This document shows, piece by piece, positions 9,305 through 17,072 of a stretch of DNA of 64,000 nt. The position numbers and the translations under genes are program-made. Below the pieces are notes generated by a model. That model saw nothing but the letters and a program-made list of their open reading frames with translations, had not been told where the DNA came from and made no database searches. The DNA lies in contig JACKHW010000009.1 of the NCBI GenBank assembly GCA_020638795.1, positions 62,001-126,000 on the forward strand, given 5' to 3'. This DNA is from Planctomycetota bacterium (GTDB taxonomy: Bacteria > Planctomycetota > UBA1135 > GCA-002748355). The stretch's first letter is position 1, and the number at the start of each line of letters is the position of its first letter.

Positions 9305-11011
9305 ATGAACCACCCAAGCCTTCGAGTCATCCTCGCCGTCGCGACGTCGATCGGCGGCAGCCAACTCATCGCGCAGAAGAAGTTGTACGAGTACCGATCG
9401 AACGGGCTGAACGACATCTTCGGTTACAGCGTCGCGGGTCTCGGGGACGTCGACCTCGACGGACGGCCCGACTTCGCGATCGGCAACTTCTACGATGATC
9501 GAGTCGCGCGCGATGCCGGTGCGGTCTCCGTGTATTCCGGCATGACAGGAATCTTGATTCGCACACACCGCGGTGATGGAGCTGGAGATTGGGCCGGACA
9601 CGCGGTGGCGACGGCCGGCGACTTCGATCGCGATGGAGCGCAGGACGTTCTCGTGGGCGCGTACGGGAGCGACAAAGCGTTCTGGAACGGCGGCCTGGTC
9701 CGTTGTTACTCGGGCAAGAGCGGTGCACTCTTGCAAGAGGTCACGGCAGACCGTGCATCCGAGGAGTTCGGCATCGCGCTACAGACGCTCGGCGACGTCG
9801 ATTCCGACGGCGTTCCCGACTGGCTCGTTGGTGCACGGCGCGGCGACTCGACGCCCGGTGCGGTGGTCGTCGTGTCCGCAAAAACAGGGAAGCGCTTGTA
9901 TGAAGTCCCTTGGCACCCTGGAATCAGCGCTACGAGCTATGGCTCGATTTCCATAGTGGGCGACGTAGATGGTGACCAGACGCCTGATTTCGTCGTTGGT
10001 AGTCGGGCGGAAGGATGGGGAGCCGTGCGCCTCTACTCGGGTAGAGGTGGCAAGGTCTTACTCCAAGTCCTGGGAACATCGTCGTCGAGCGCCAATTTCG
10101 GTGATCGTGTTGCTGGCATCGGCGACGTCGATCGCGACGGAGCTCCGGATTTCGCGTTCAGCACAATCGACCAACAGTCGACGTCTCAACCACGTCTCTT
10201 CACGATTCGCGCCGTGTCGAGCAAGTCCGGCAAGGAACTCTGGGCGATCCGTAAGCTCTGGGAACCGCTAGCGAGCTTGACGAGTGTCGGAGACATGTCC
10301 GGCGATGGATTTCCGGATGTGTTGTACGGACTCAGCCGGAGTGTCAGCAACAACGGTGCAGGGTCCGTCACCTGCCTCAACGGCGCAACGGGCCAAGAGC
10401 TATTCGTGATCGACGGCCCCGAACGATCGAGTTCGTTCGGCCATGCTCTCGATGACGTCGGCGACGTCAACGGCGATGGCGTGCAAGACTTCCTCGTCGG
10501 AATGGCACAATGGAAGCCCGGCGGCGCGGCTCAGGTTTGGTCGGGCACTCCCACGAACGTACGAGGCGGGTACACGTTCTTCGGTCAACCATGTCGTGAC
10601 TCCACGGGAGTCCTCTGGTCGATGTCACCGTCCGACACGACAGTGCCTCACGTGCGCGGGAGTGCCATCAAACTCCAAGTGAACGCCCCCGCCTTCACAG
10701 TCGCGCCATCCGCAGCGATTTGGATCGTGGGTACGAGAAACGACACCTGGGGTTCGATTCCGCTACCGGTCGCGTTGCAGGCCCCGTTCCTGCCAGGCTG
10801 TTCCCTCGGTGTCGAAGCACGGCTGCCGTTTGCACTGGCGATCCCGAATCCGAACGCGATTGCACTCACGATCCCGATCCCACAGTCGCCGTCGCTGATC
10901 GGTCTGGACGTTTTCATCCAGACCGCCCTCTACGCCACCTGGCAGTCCGGCACGCGAACCATCTTCGGGCTCCACATGACGGACAGCGTCCAGGCGAAGA
11001 TCGGCTCGTGA
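9305..11011 (+). CDS. Secreted FG-GAP beta-propeller protein with shared C-terminal module
   Basis: A 568-residue protein with signal peptide MNHPSLRVILAVATSIGGSQ. Residues 30-420 contain seven FG-GAP repeats, each with a Ca-binding loop such as DVDLDGRPDFAIG, DFDRDGAQDVLVG, DVDSDGVPDWLVG and DVNGDGVQDFLVG, which fold as an integrin-type propeller. The last 140 residues (FFGQPC, then PGCSL, IPIPQSPSLIGLDVFIQ) match the C-terminal module found on several other secreted proteins in this window. It is presumably a cell-surface or outer-membrane-associated protein. Its stop overlaps the start of the next gene by four bases (GTGA), so the two are translationally coupled. No enzyme activity is suggested. 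Confidence 0.85.
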   Translation: MNHPSLRVILAVATSIGGSQLIAQKKLYEYRSNGLNDIFGYSVAGLGDVDLDGRPDFAIGNFYDDRVARDAGAVSVYSGMTGILIRTHRGDGAGDWAGHAVATAGDFDRDGAQDVLVGAYGSDKAFWNGGLVRCYSGKSGALLQEVTADRASEEFGIALQTLGDVDSDGVPDWLVGARRGDSTPGAVVVVSAKTGKRLYEVPWHPGISATSYGSISIVGDVDGDQTPDFVVGSRAEGWGAVRLYSGRGGKVLLQVLGTSSSSANFGDRVAGIGDVDRDGAPDFAFSTIDQQSTSQPRLFTIRAVSSKSGKELWAIRKLWEPLASLTSVGDMSGDGFPDVLYGLSRSVSNNGAGSVTCLNGATGQELFVIDGPERSSSFGHALDDVGDVNGDGVQDFLVGMAQWKPGGAAQVWSGTPTNVRGGYTFFGQPCRDSTGVLWSMSPSDTTVPHVRGSAIKLQVNAPAFTVAPSAAIWIVGTRNDTWGSIPLPVALQAPFLPGCSLGVEARLPFALAIPNPNAIALTIPIPQSPSLIGLDVFIQTALYATWQSGTRTIFGLHMTDSVQAKIGS

Positions 11012-11412
11012 GGTCAGAATCCACAACACCCACAGGAACGGAGTCCGCTCGACCGTTCGTCCCCACCAAGGACTTCGAGCTTTCGAAGCGCTTCTATGAG
11101 GCGCTCGGGTTCACGATCGAACTGGACGCGGACGACGTCGCGATCTTCCGGCTCGGCTCGAGCTCCTTCCTGCTGCAGAGGTACTACCAGAAGGACTGGG
11201 CCGAGAACTTCATGATGCAGCTCATGGTCGACGACCTCGATGCGTGGTGGAAACACATCTGCGCACTCGACCTTCCCGCGCGGTTCGGCGTGACGCCTCC
11301 GAAAGCACCGGCAATGCAACCTTGGGGTTTGCGCATCGCCTACGTCGTGGACCCGACAGGAGTGCTCTGGCACGTCGCCGAACGACGTCCTGGTGTCGCG
11401 CACGATCGTTGA
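11008..11412 (+). CDS. VOC (glyoxalase/bleomycin-resistance) superfamily protein
   Basis: A 134-residue protein. The sequence PTKDFELSKRFYEALGFTIE, then VAIFRLGSSSFLLQ and YVVDPTGVLWHVAE, is the typical paired beta-alpha-beta-beta-beta pattern of the vicinal oxygen chelate fold. It is short for a two-module glyoxalase and would need to dimerise. The GTG start overlaps the FG-GAP stop codon (GTGA), and the next gene follows ten bases later. VOC proteins range from metal-dependent enzymes to drug-binding proteins; the substrate here cannot be told. A cytoplasmic VOC protein coupled to a secreted propeller gene is an odd pairing. Confidence 0.85.
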   Translation: MRSESTTPTGTESARPFVPTKDFELSKRFYEALGFTIELDADDVAIFRLGSSSFLLQRYYQKDWAENFMMQLMVDDLDAWWKHICALDLPARFGVTPPKAPAMQPWGLRIAYVVDPTGVLWHVAERRPGVAHDR

Positions 11413-11422
11413 TCGGTAACGC

Positions 11423-12430
11423 ATGAAGATGATTCCGAGAGGCTCCTGTTTCGTGCTGTGGATACTCGCGCTCATCGCACAAAGTTGCGGTGACAACACG
11501 AGCGATCGACCTCGGGACACGGACGCCACAAGCGCCACAACAGCAACACGGGCGACGCATACACCGCCTCACCTCGACGCGGCGCTCGCCGACATGAAGG
11601 AAACAGGGCGCGCGGGCATCGTGTTCGTCGTGCAGGATGACGCCGAGGCACGAGCGCTTCTCGGCAGCGCGCTCTACGCCTTGACCGAAAAGGTCACGGG
11701 GCTGGCGAATGCAGGCTTCGATCCGCTGGTTCTGGCCTATGGTCGAAAGGACGAGTCCTCCAGCTCGCAAGCTGCCCGCCGAGAGGACCCGAAGCGATGG
11801 ATGCGCGACAGCCAAGTGCTGCACGCACTCGCCGTCCTCGTGTGCATACCGCAGGCCGCGGCTCGAACGCGCTTCGCGGCGAGCGAAGACGATGCGATCT
11901 TCTTGCTCGCTGCGGATGGCACGGTCGTATCCCGACATCGATCGGGGTTGACGGGAGACCACGAGTCCGACCTGTCCCGCCTCGTCGAGCTCGTTCGCGG
12001 ACGCGACTCGTCGATGCTGCGAAGGATCTCCGAGACCGCGATGTCGAAACTGGCCGAAGACCAGCGCAACCGATTCGACAGCGCGTTTCGCGCGGTCACG
12101 AGTGGCGACGCGTCCTGGGCCACGCGCGTCGTCGCGCGGCAGCACTTGCGCGAACTCGGTCCACTCGTGATCCCACGGCTCGTGCTCGAGTACGAGAACG
12201 CACGGTCGAACCCGAATGCGGCCGTACCACTGACGGCCGCGCGAGAGGTGATGGAGAACCGCTTCCGGCTATTCCGAGCACTGAAGGCCGACTGGCCGAG
12301 ACGCTCGTATCCGACTATTGACGACTCCCATCACATGCCACCCCTACCGTACGGCACGAAGATGCCAGCACAAGACACCGGCGACGCAACGACATCGAGC
12401 GTCCGCGCATTGGGATTCACGACTCACTGA
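11423..12430 (+). CDS. Lipoprotein, paralogue of the gene at 8199
   Basis: A 335-residue protein starting MKMIPRGSCFVLWILALIAQ and then SC, a probable lipidation cysteine in the same AQSC context as its paralogue 2.2 kb upstream. The two align along their whole length: GRAGIVFVVQDD, GSALYALTEK, EDDAIFLLAADGTVVSRHRS, LVELVRGRD, PPLPYGTKMP. They arose by duplication and now flank the FG-GAP and VOC genes. No catalytic motif is visible. It is the last gene of a rightward cluster and is followed by the repeat region. Confidence 0.78.
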   Translation: MKMIPRGSCFVLWILALIAQSCGDNTSDRPRDTDATSATTATRATHTPPHLDAALADMKETGRAGIVFVVQDDAEARALLGSALYALTEKVTGLANAGFDPLVLAYGRKDESSSSQAARREDPKRWMRDSQVLHALAVLVCIPQAAARTRFAASEDDAIFLLAADGTVVSRHRSGLTGDHESDLSRLVELVRGRDSSMLRRISETAMSKLAEDQRNRFDSAFRAVTSGDASWATRVVARQHLRELGPLVIPRLVLEYENARSNPNAAVPLTAAREVMENRFRLFRALKADWPRRSYPTIDDSHHMPPLPYGTKMPAQDTGDATTSSVRALGFTTH

Positions 12431-12504
12431 GACACGCAGCCGTCGCACGAAGCGGCAAGACCCTGCCCGGCACGCGAATCCCGCAATGCAAACGACGCGC
12501 AGCA

Positions 12505-12616
12505 GCGAGTCCAGCGAGTCGCGCGCCGGGGTTCCCGGGTGGCCGTGACGCGCCGCCTGGAGCGGCAATGCAGCCGGCCTCCCGGGTTCCCCGGCGCGCG
12601 ACATCGCTGGACTCGC
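12505..12616. repeat. Long imperfect inverted repeat (41-42 bp arms)
   Basis: The left arm, 12505-12545, and the right arm, 12575-12616, are reverse complements at 38 of 41 positions with one bulge (core GTCGCGCGCCGGGG on the left, CCCCGGCGCGCGAC on the right). The loop is 29 bases. In RNA this would be a very stable hairpin. There is no T-run, so it is not a standard terminator. It sits between the convergent lipoprotein gene (+) and the small gene at 12724 (-). Confidence 0.85.
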
Positions 12617-12618
12617 AC

Positions 12619-12702
12619 GGCGCAACGGCGAACAGCACCGGCGCAACGGCGAACAGCACCGGCGCAACGGCGAACAGCACAGCGCGATGGCGAACCGCGC
12701 AC
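12619..12702. repeat. 21-bp tandem repeat, three clean copies plus a degenerate fourth
   Basis: The unit, GGCGCAACGGCGAACAGCAC plus one base, occurs at 12619-12639, 12640-12660 and 12661-12681 with only the final base varying; 12682-12702 is a worn copy. It begins two bases after the long inverted repeat. The 293-base gap between genes (12431-12723) holds nothing else that I can identify. Confidence 0.9.
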
Positions 12703-12723
12703 GCGACAGCAGTCAGCGCGAGC

Positions 12724-13254
12724 TCAGCCCTCGTACGCTTCGGCCAAGCGCGCGAGCCGCTGCCCCCACACGTCGAGCATCTCCTGCACCGCGGATCCAC
12801 CATCGCCATCGAACGTGCCGACTTCGATCAGCGCTTCGAACATCTCCGTCACACCGGCTTCGGCTGCGACGGTCAGCGCTTGTCCGGGTTCGGCGAGTCC
12901 ACGCGAGCGGCCGAGTGCCATCGCGCGAGCGGCGAGCGAGTAGATTCGATCGGCGGTCGCGATCGGGTCGGCTTCACTGTGCTTCTCGAGCATCGCGGTC
13001 GCGACCTGCTTCGGGACGAGCTTGTCGAAGGGGATCGCGAACTCGCGGGCGAAGGCGCGGGCGAAGCACTGTTCGGCGAGCGCGAGGGCCGCGCTGTCCG
13101 CCTGCGTGAACTCACGACGATCGCCGCTGCGCACGAGCCGGGACGGCTGCGCCTCCGGCGCTTCGTCGTGGCGACCGCGTCCAGCACCACCATGACCCGT
13201 ACTACCGTCCGCGTTGCCGTCGCCCACGGACGCGGCTTGCGTGATGCGATCCAC
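12724..13254 (-). CDS. Hypothetical cytoplasmic protein
   Basis: A 176-residue protein read leftward, divergent from purL. A GTG start at 13254 is chosen because AAGGAG lies five bases upstream; an ATG 15 bases earlier is possible. The first 45 residues are Gly/His/Asp-rich and look disordered. Residues 50-175 are helical and Ala/Glu-rich (QADSAALALAEQCFARAF, AAMALGRSRGL-like segments, ending QEMLDVWGQRLARLAEAYEG). No signal peptide, membrane segment or recognised family. Codon usage is typical for the window. Confidence 0.65.
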   Translation of the reverse strand: MDRITQAASVGDGNADGSTGHGGAGRGRHDEAPEAQPSRLVRSGDRREFTQADSAALALAEQCFARAFAREFAIPFDKLVPKQVATAMLEKHSEADPIATADRIYSLAARAMALGRSRGLAEPGQALTVAAEAGVTEMFEALIEVGTFDGDGGSAVQEMLDVWGQRLARLAEAYEG

Positions 13255-13259
13255 CGGAA

Positions 13260-13265
13260 CTCCTT
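13260..13265 (-). promoter_or_regulatory. Shine-Dalgarno site selecting a GTG start
   Basis: AAGGAG on the minus strand, five bases before the GTG at 13254. It lies inside the frame that would begin at the ATG at 13269, which argues that the GTG is the true start. Confidence 0.6.
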
Positions 13266-13342
13266 CCATTTCGGTTCTATCGGCACTGCGGCGTGCCGTC
13301 CTCGCGCTTGTTTCGGCCACGAGCCCGGGCAAAGTGCGAGAA

Positions 13343-16285
13343 ATGGAAGCCTGGTGCCTCGAAGTCACGCTCCACCCCGAACATCCCGATCCGATGGCAA
13401 CGCGCCTCTTGGATCGCCTCGGGCCCGCATTCGCCGCAGGTGCCCGGGTCCGTGGGATCCGGGGCTTCCTCCTGCCGGCAAGGCTCGACCGTGCGAGCGT
13501 CGAGCGCGCCGCGCGCGAGCTGCTCGCCGATCCGATCAGTGACGACTTCGCGGTCCTCGGCGCGAGTGAGCACGACGCGTGGCGGCAGCTCTGGCCGGGA
13601 TACGAGAATGCGCATCGCGTCTGCGTGCGACGCCGTCCGGGCGTGATGGATCCGGTCGCGACCAGTGCCCGCAAGGCTCTCCGAGATCTCGGCATCGAGG
13701 TCGAAGGCGTCGGCACCTACTCCGCTTGGCTGATCGACGCGCCTTCGCTCGAGCGCGCCGAGCTCGAACGCGTCGCCGACGCGCTCGCCAACGACGTCGT
13801 CGAAGAAGTGCTGATCGACCGCGTCCCGCCCGGCCTTCCGCTTCCGGGCGGTCAGGCGCGCGAGGTTCGCGTCGAGATCCCACTCGATGCTCTCGACGAC
13901 ACAGCGCTCGTCGACCTGAGTCGTCGCCACACGCTCTCGCTCGATCTGCTCGAGATGAAGACGATCCGCGATCACTTCGCGGGCCTCGGGCGCGCGCCGA
14001 CGCTGACCGAACTCGAGACACTCGCGCAGACGTGGTCCGAACACTGCAAGCACAAGACCCTGACCGGACGCGTGCGCTACGAAGGACCCGACGGGTCGCG
14101 CAGCTACGACAACCTGCTCAAGGAGACGGTGTTCGCAGCGACGAAGGCGATCGACCATCCGTTCTGTTGGAGCGTGTTCGCCGACAACGCGGGCGTCGTC
14201 GACTTCGACGGTGAGGACGGTCTCGCGATCAAGGTCGAGACGCACAACCATCCGTCGGCGATCGAGCCGTTCGGCGGCGCCGGGACAGGCGTTGGCGGCG
14301 TCATTCGCGACATCCTCGGCACGGGCCTCGGTGCCAAGCCGCTCTGCAACATCGATGTCTTCTGCGTCTCACCGCCCGACTTACCGGCGAGCGAGCGGCC
14401 GCCTGGCACTTTGCATCCGGCGCGGGTCCTCGATGGCGTCGTGCGCGGCGTGCGCGACTACGGCAACCCGATGGGCATCCCGACAGTCACCGGTGCCGTA
14501 CACTTCGACCCGGCCTTCGTCGGCAATCCACTCGTCTATGCAGGAACCGTCGGCATCCTGCCCAAGACCTGCGTCGACAAAGAAGCGCAACCAGGCGACC
14601 GCGTCTACGTCGTCGGCGGCCGCACCGGGCGCGACGGGATCCATGGCGCGACGTTCTCTTCGATCGAACTGACCGAGGAGAGCGAGACCGTCAGCTCCGG
14701 CGCCGTACAAATCGGTGACCCGATCACCGAGAAAAAGGTGCTCGACGGCCTCCTCGACGCGCGCGACGCGGGCCTCTACTCGGCTGTCACCGACTGCGGT
14801 GCGGGAGGCCTGAGTTCGGCGATCGGCGAGATGGGCGAGAAGCTCGGCGCCCACGTCGAGCTCGCGCACGTGCCGCTCAAGTACGACGGCCTCACGCCGA
14901 CCGAGGTGTGGATCAGCGAAGCGCAGGAGCGCATGGTCTTCGCGGTTCCGCCGAAGCACACGAAGCGCTTCGAAGCGATCTTCGAGAACTACGAGGTCGA
15001 TGCGACGGACCTCGGCGAGTTCACCGGCGACGGAAGGCTCGTCCTGACGTGGCACGGTGAGGAGATCGCCGACGTGGCGATGGACTTCTTGCACGACGGC
15101 GTGCCGCGGCGCTTCCGTGAAGCACGCTACGAAGAGCGGCTGCTCGGCGAACCCGAGATCCCCGAGCGCGACGACTACGGGCCCGCGATCCTCGAAGCGC
15201 TCGGTACGTGGACCGCGTGCAGCCGCGAGTGGATCCTCCGGCAGTACGATCACGAGGTGCAGGGACTGACCGCGGCGAAGCCGTTCGCGGGTCCGGGTCA
15301 ACGCGGTCCCGGGGATGCTTCGGTGCTCGTCCCCAAGCCCGGCACCAACCGCGGCTTCGCGGTCGCGACCGGCCTCAACCCGCGCTACTCGTGGATCGAC
15401 CCGGCCTCGATGGCCGAGGCCGCACTCGACGAGGCGATGCGCAACGTCGTTTGCCGCGGTGGTGACCCGACGCACACCGCGATCCTCGACAACTACTGTT
15501 GGGGGAATTGCGACAAGCCCGAACAACTCGGCGCGCTCGTGCGCGCGACCGAAGCGCTCTGCGAGTTCGCGCGCGAACTGCGCACGCCGTTCGTCTCGGG
15601 CAAGGACTCGTTGCACAACGAGTTTCGCGTGGGCGACAAGACGATCGCGATCCCTGGCTGCATCCTCGTGACCGCGCTCGCGATCGTGCCGGACGTCACG
15701 CTCGTGCCCGAGTCGTGCTTCGTCGCCGAAGGCGCGAGCGTCTACCTCGTCGGCAAGACCTACCGCGAACTCGGCGGCTCGCTCTGGTACGCGATGCACG
15801 GCGCGCTCGGCAACGCGGCACCACGCGCGGTCTTGCTCGACAGCTTGCGCAACCTCCGCGTCGTGGCCGAAGCGATCGCTGCGGGCCACGTGCGCGCCGC
15901 GCACGATCCGAGCGAAGGCGGGATTGCATTGGCGGTTGCCGAGATGGCCTTTGGCGGCAACCTCGGCATCACGCTCGACCTCGGCAATCTCGAACTCGAG
16001 GACGGCATGCGCGACGACGAAGTGCTCTTCTCCGAGAGTCTCGGCCGCATGCTCATCGAAGTGCGCAAGGACCACGAACAGGAGTTCGAACGCTATCTGA
16101 CGTCGCTGAAGGTGCCGGTGCGCAAGATCGGCATCACGAACGCCGAGCGCCGCTATCGCGCCGAAGGTCTCACGGGCGACTTGCTCTTCGACCTCGATCT
16201 CGACGACTGCGAACGCGCTTGGCGCACGCCCCTCGAACACGGACCCATCGCCGCCGCACGCACGGCGGAGGAGGCAGGACGGTGA
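13343..16285 (+). CDS. purL: Phosphoribosylformylglycinamidine synthase, synthetase subunit with PurS-like N-terminus
   Basis: A 980-residue PurL. It uses ATP and ammonia from PurQ to convert FGAR to FGAM in purine synthesis. Residues 1-190 hold PurS-like sequence (GVMDPVATSARKALRDLGI, then ANDVVEEVLID). The catalytic part follows: WSEHCKHKT, ETHNHPSAIEPFGGAGTGVG, DCGAGGLSSAIGEMGE, and a second half with SGKDSLHNEF and HDPSEGGIALAVAEM. It is larger than small PurL (about 730 residues) and lacks the glutaminase domain of large PurL (about 1300), because that domain is a separate gene overlapping its stop by four bases. Start at ATG 13343 by homology; no good Shine-Dalgarno site. Confidence 0.95.
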   Translation: MEAWCLEVTLHPEHPDPMATRLLDRLGPAFAAGARVRGIRGFLLPARLDRASVERAARELLADPISDDFAVLGASEHDAWRQLWPGYENAHRVCVRRRPGVMDPVATSARKALRDLGIEVEGVGTYSAWLIDAPSLERAELERVADALANDVVEEVLIDRVPPGLPLPGGQAREVRVEIPLDALDDTALVDLSRRHTLSLDLLEMKTIRDHFAGLGRAPTLTELETLAQTWSEHCKHKTLTGRVRYEGPDGSRSYDNLLKETVFAATKAIDHPFCWSVFADNAGVVDFDGEDGLAIKVETHNHPSAIEPFGGAGTGVGGVIRDILGTGLGAKPLCNIDVFCVSPPDLPASERPPGTLHPARVLDGVVRGVRDYGNPMGIPTVTGAVHFDPAFVGNPLVYAGTVGILPKTCVDKEAQPGDRVYVVGGRTGRDGIHGATFSSIELTEESETVSSGAVQIGDPITEKKVLDGLLDARDAGLYSAVTDCGAGGLSSAIGEMGEKLGAHVELAHVPLKYDGLTPTEVWISEAQERMVFAVPPKHTKRFEAIFENYEVDATDLGEFTGDGRLVLTWHGEEIADVAMDFLHDGVPRRFREARYEERLLGEPEIPERDDYGPAILEALGTWTACSREWILRQYDHEVQGLTAAKPFAGPGQRGPGDASVLVPKPGTNRGFAVATGLNPRYSWIDPASMAEAALDEAMRNVVCRGGDPTHTAILDNYCWGNCDKPEQLGALVRATEALCEFARELRTPFVSGKDSLHNEFRVGDKTIAIPGCILVTALAIVPDVTLVPESCFVAEGASVYLVGKTYRELGGSLWYAMHGALGNAAPRAVLLDSLRNLRVVAEAIAAGHVRAAHDPSEGGIALAVAEMAFGGNLGITLDLGNLELEDGMRDDEVLFSESLGRMLIEVRKDHEQEFERYLTSLKVPVRKIGITNAERRYRAEGLTGDLLFDLDLDDCERAWRTPLEHGPIAAARTAEEAGR

Positions 16286-17058
16286 TCCCCCCCCACGCTG
16301 TCGTCGTCAAGGCGCCAGGCACCAACTGCGACGTCGAGACTGCCGACGCGCTGAATCGCGCGGGCGCGAGCGCTTCGGTGCACACGACGCATCAATGGCT
16401 CGAGGACCCCGAGTTGATCCTCCGTGCGCGCATCCTCGTCTTCCCCGGTGGGTTCGCGCACGGTGACGACATCGCGTCGGCGCGCATCCTCGCGAGTCAG
16501 TTGCGCACGCGACTCGGCGACGTGCTGCGGCGCTTCGTCGACGATGAGGGCGGCTACGTGCTCGGGATCTGCAACGGCTTCCAAGCGCTGGTCAAGGCAG
16601 GTCTGCTGCCACGCGACACGGGAGCACCACTCCGTCAGAGCGTGAGCGTCGTGCACAACGACTCGGGACAATACGTGTGCCGTTGGGTGCGCTTGCGCAT
16701 CGAGAACTCGCGTTGTTCGTGGTTGCCGCAGGGCGAGTACTGGGACATGCCGGTCGGGCATGGCGAAGGGAAGTTCGTACCCGGACCCGAGTTCGACACG
16801 GATTCGGATCTCGTTGCGTTCCGCTACGTCGATGCCGAGGGCAACGACGCAAACGATGCGCCCGCGAACCCCAACGGCAGTGTCGCCGCGATCGCGGGGA
16901 TCTGCGACGCGACCGGTCGCGTGCTCGGTCTGATGCCGCATCCCGACCGCAGTTATCTCGGCTATCACCACCCGGCCTCGCTGCTCGCGCCGAAGGACGA
17001 CGACGAAACTTCGGGGAGCCAGCTCTTCCGCGCACTCGTCGACGCGGCGATGCACTGA
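16282..17058 (+). CDS. purQ: Phosphoribosylformylglycinamidine synthase, glutaminase subunit
   Basis: A 258-residue class I glutamine amidotransferase that supplies ammonia to PurL. Seen are FPGGFAHGDDIASARI near 54-69, the nucleophile Cys97 in GICNGFQAL, and GLMPHPDRS near 215, where the last acidic residue of the triad is Asp in place of the usual Glu. The GTG start overlaps the purL stop (GTGA), ensuring equal synthesis of the two subunits. At 258 residues it is slightly longer than typical PurQ (220-230), with extra sequence around PANPNGSVAAIAG and the end. No PurS gene is needed because purL carries that region. Confidence 0.94.
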   Translation: MIPPHAVVVKAPGTNCDVETADALNRAGASASVHTTHQWLEDPELILRARILVFPGGFAHGDDIASARILASQLRTRLGDVLRRFVDDEGGYVLGICNGFQALVKAGLLPRDTGAPLRQSVSVVHNDSGQYVCRWVRLRIENSRCSWLPQGEYWDMPVGHGEGKFVPGPEFDTDSDLVAFRYVDAEGNDANDAPANPNGSVAAIAGICDATGRVLGLMPHPDRSYLGYHHPASLLAPKDDDETSGSQLFRALVDAAMH

Positions 17059-17072
17059 GTCGCCGCGCGCGC

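Noticed and set aside
12619..12702. Tandem 21-bp repeats as a possible CRISPR or small coding gene
   Set aside because: No spacers between units, and the frames through it lack start sites and coding composition.
14381..16240. Long open frame (619 codons) on the minus strand
   Set aside because: Antisense to purL, which is certain by homology; composition is Val/Glu/Arg-rich shadow.
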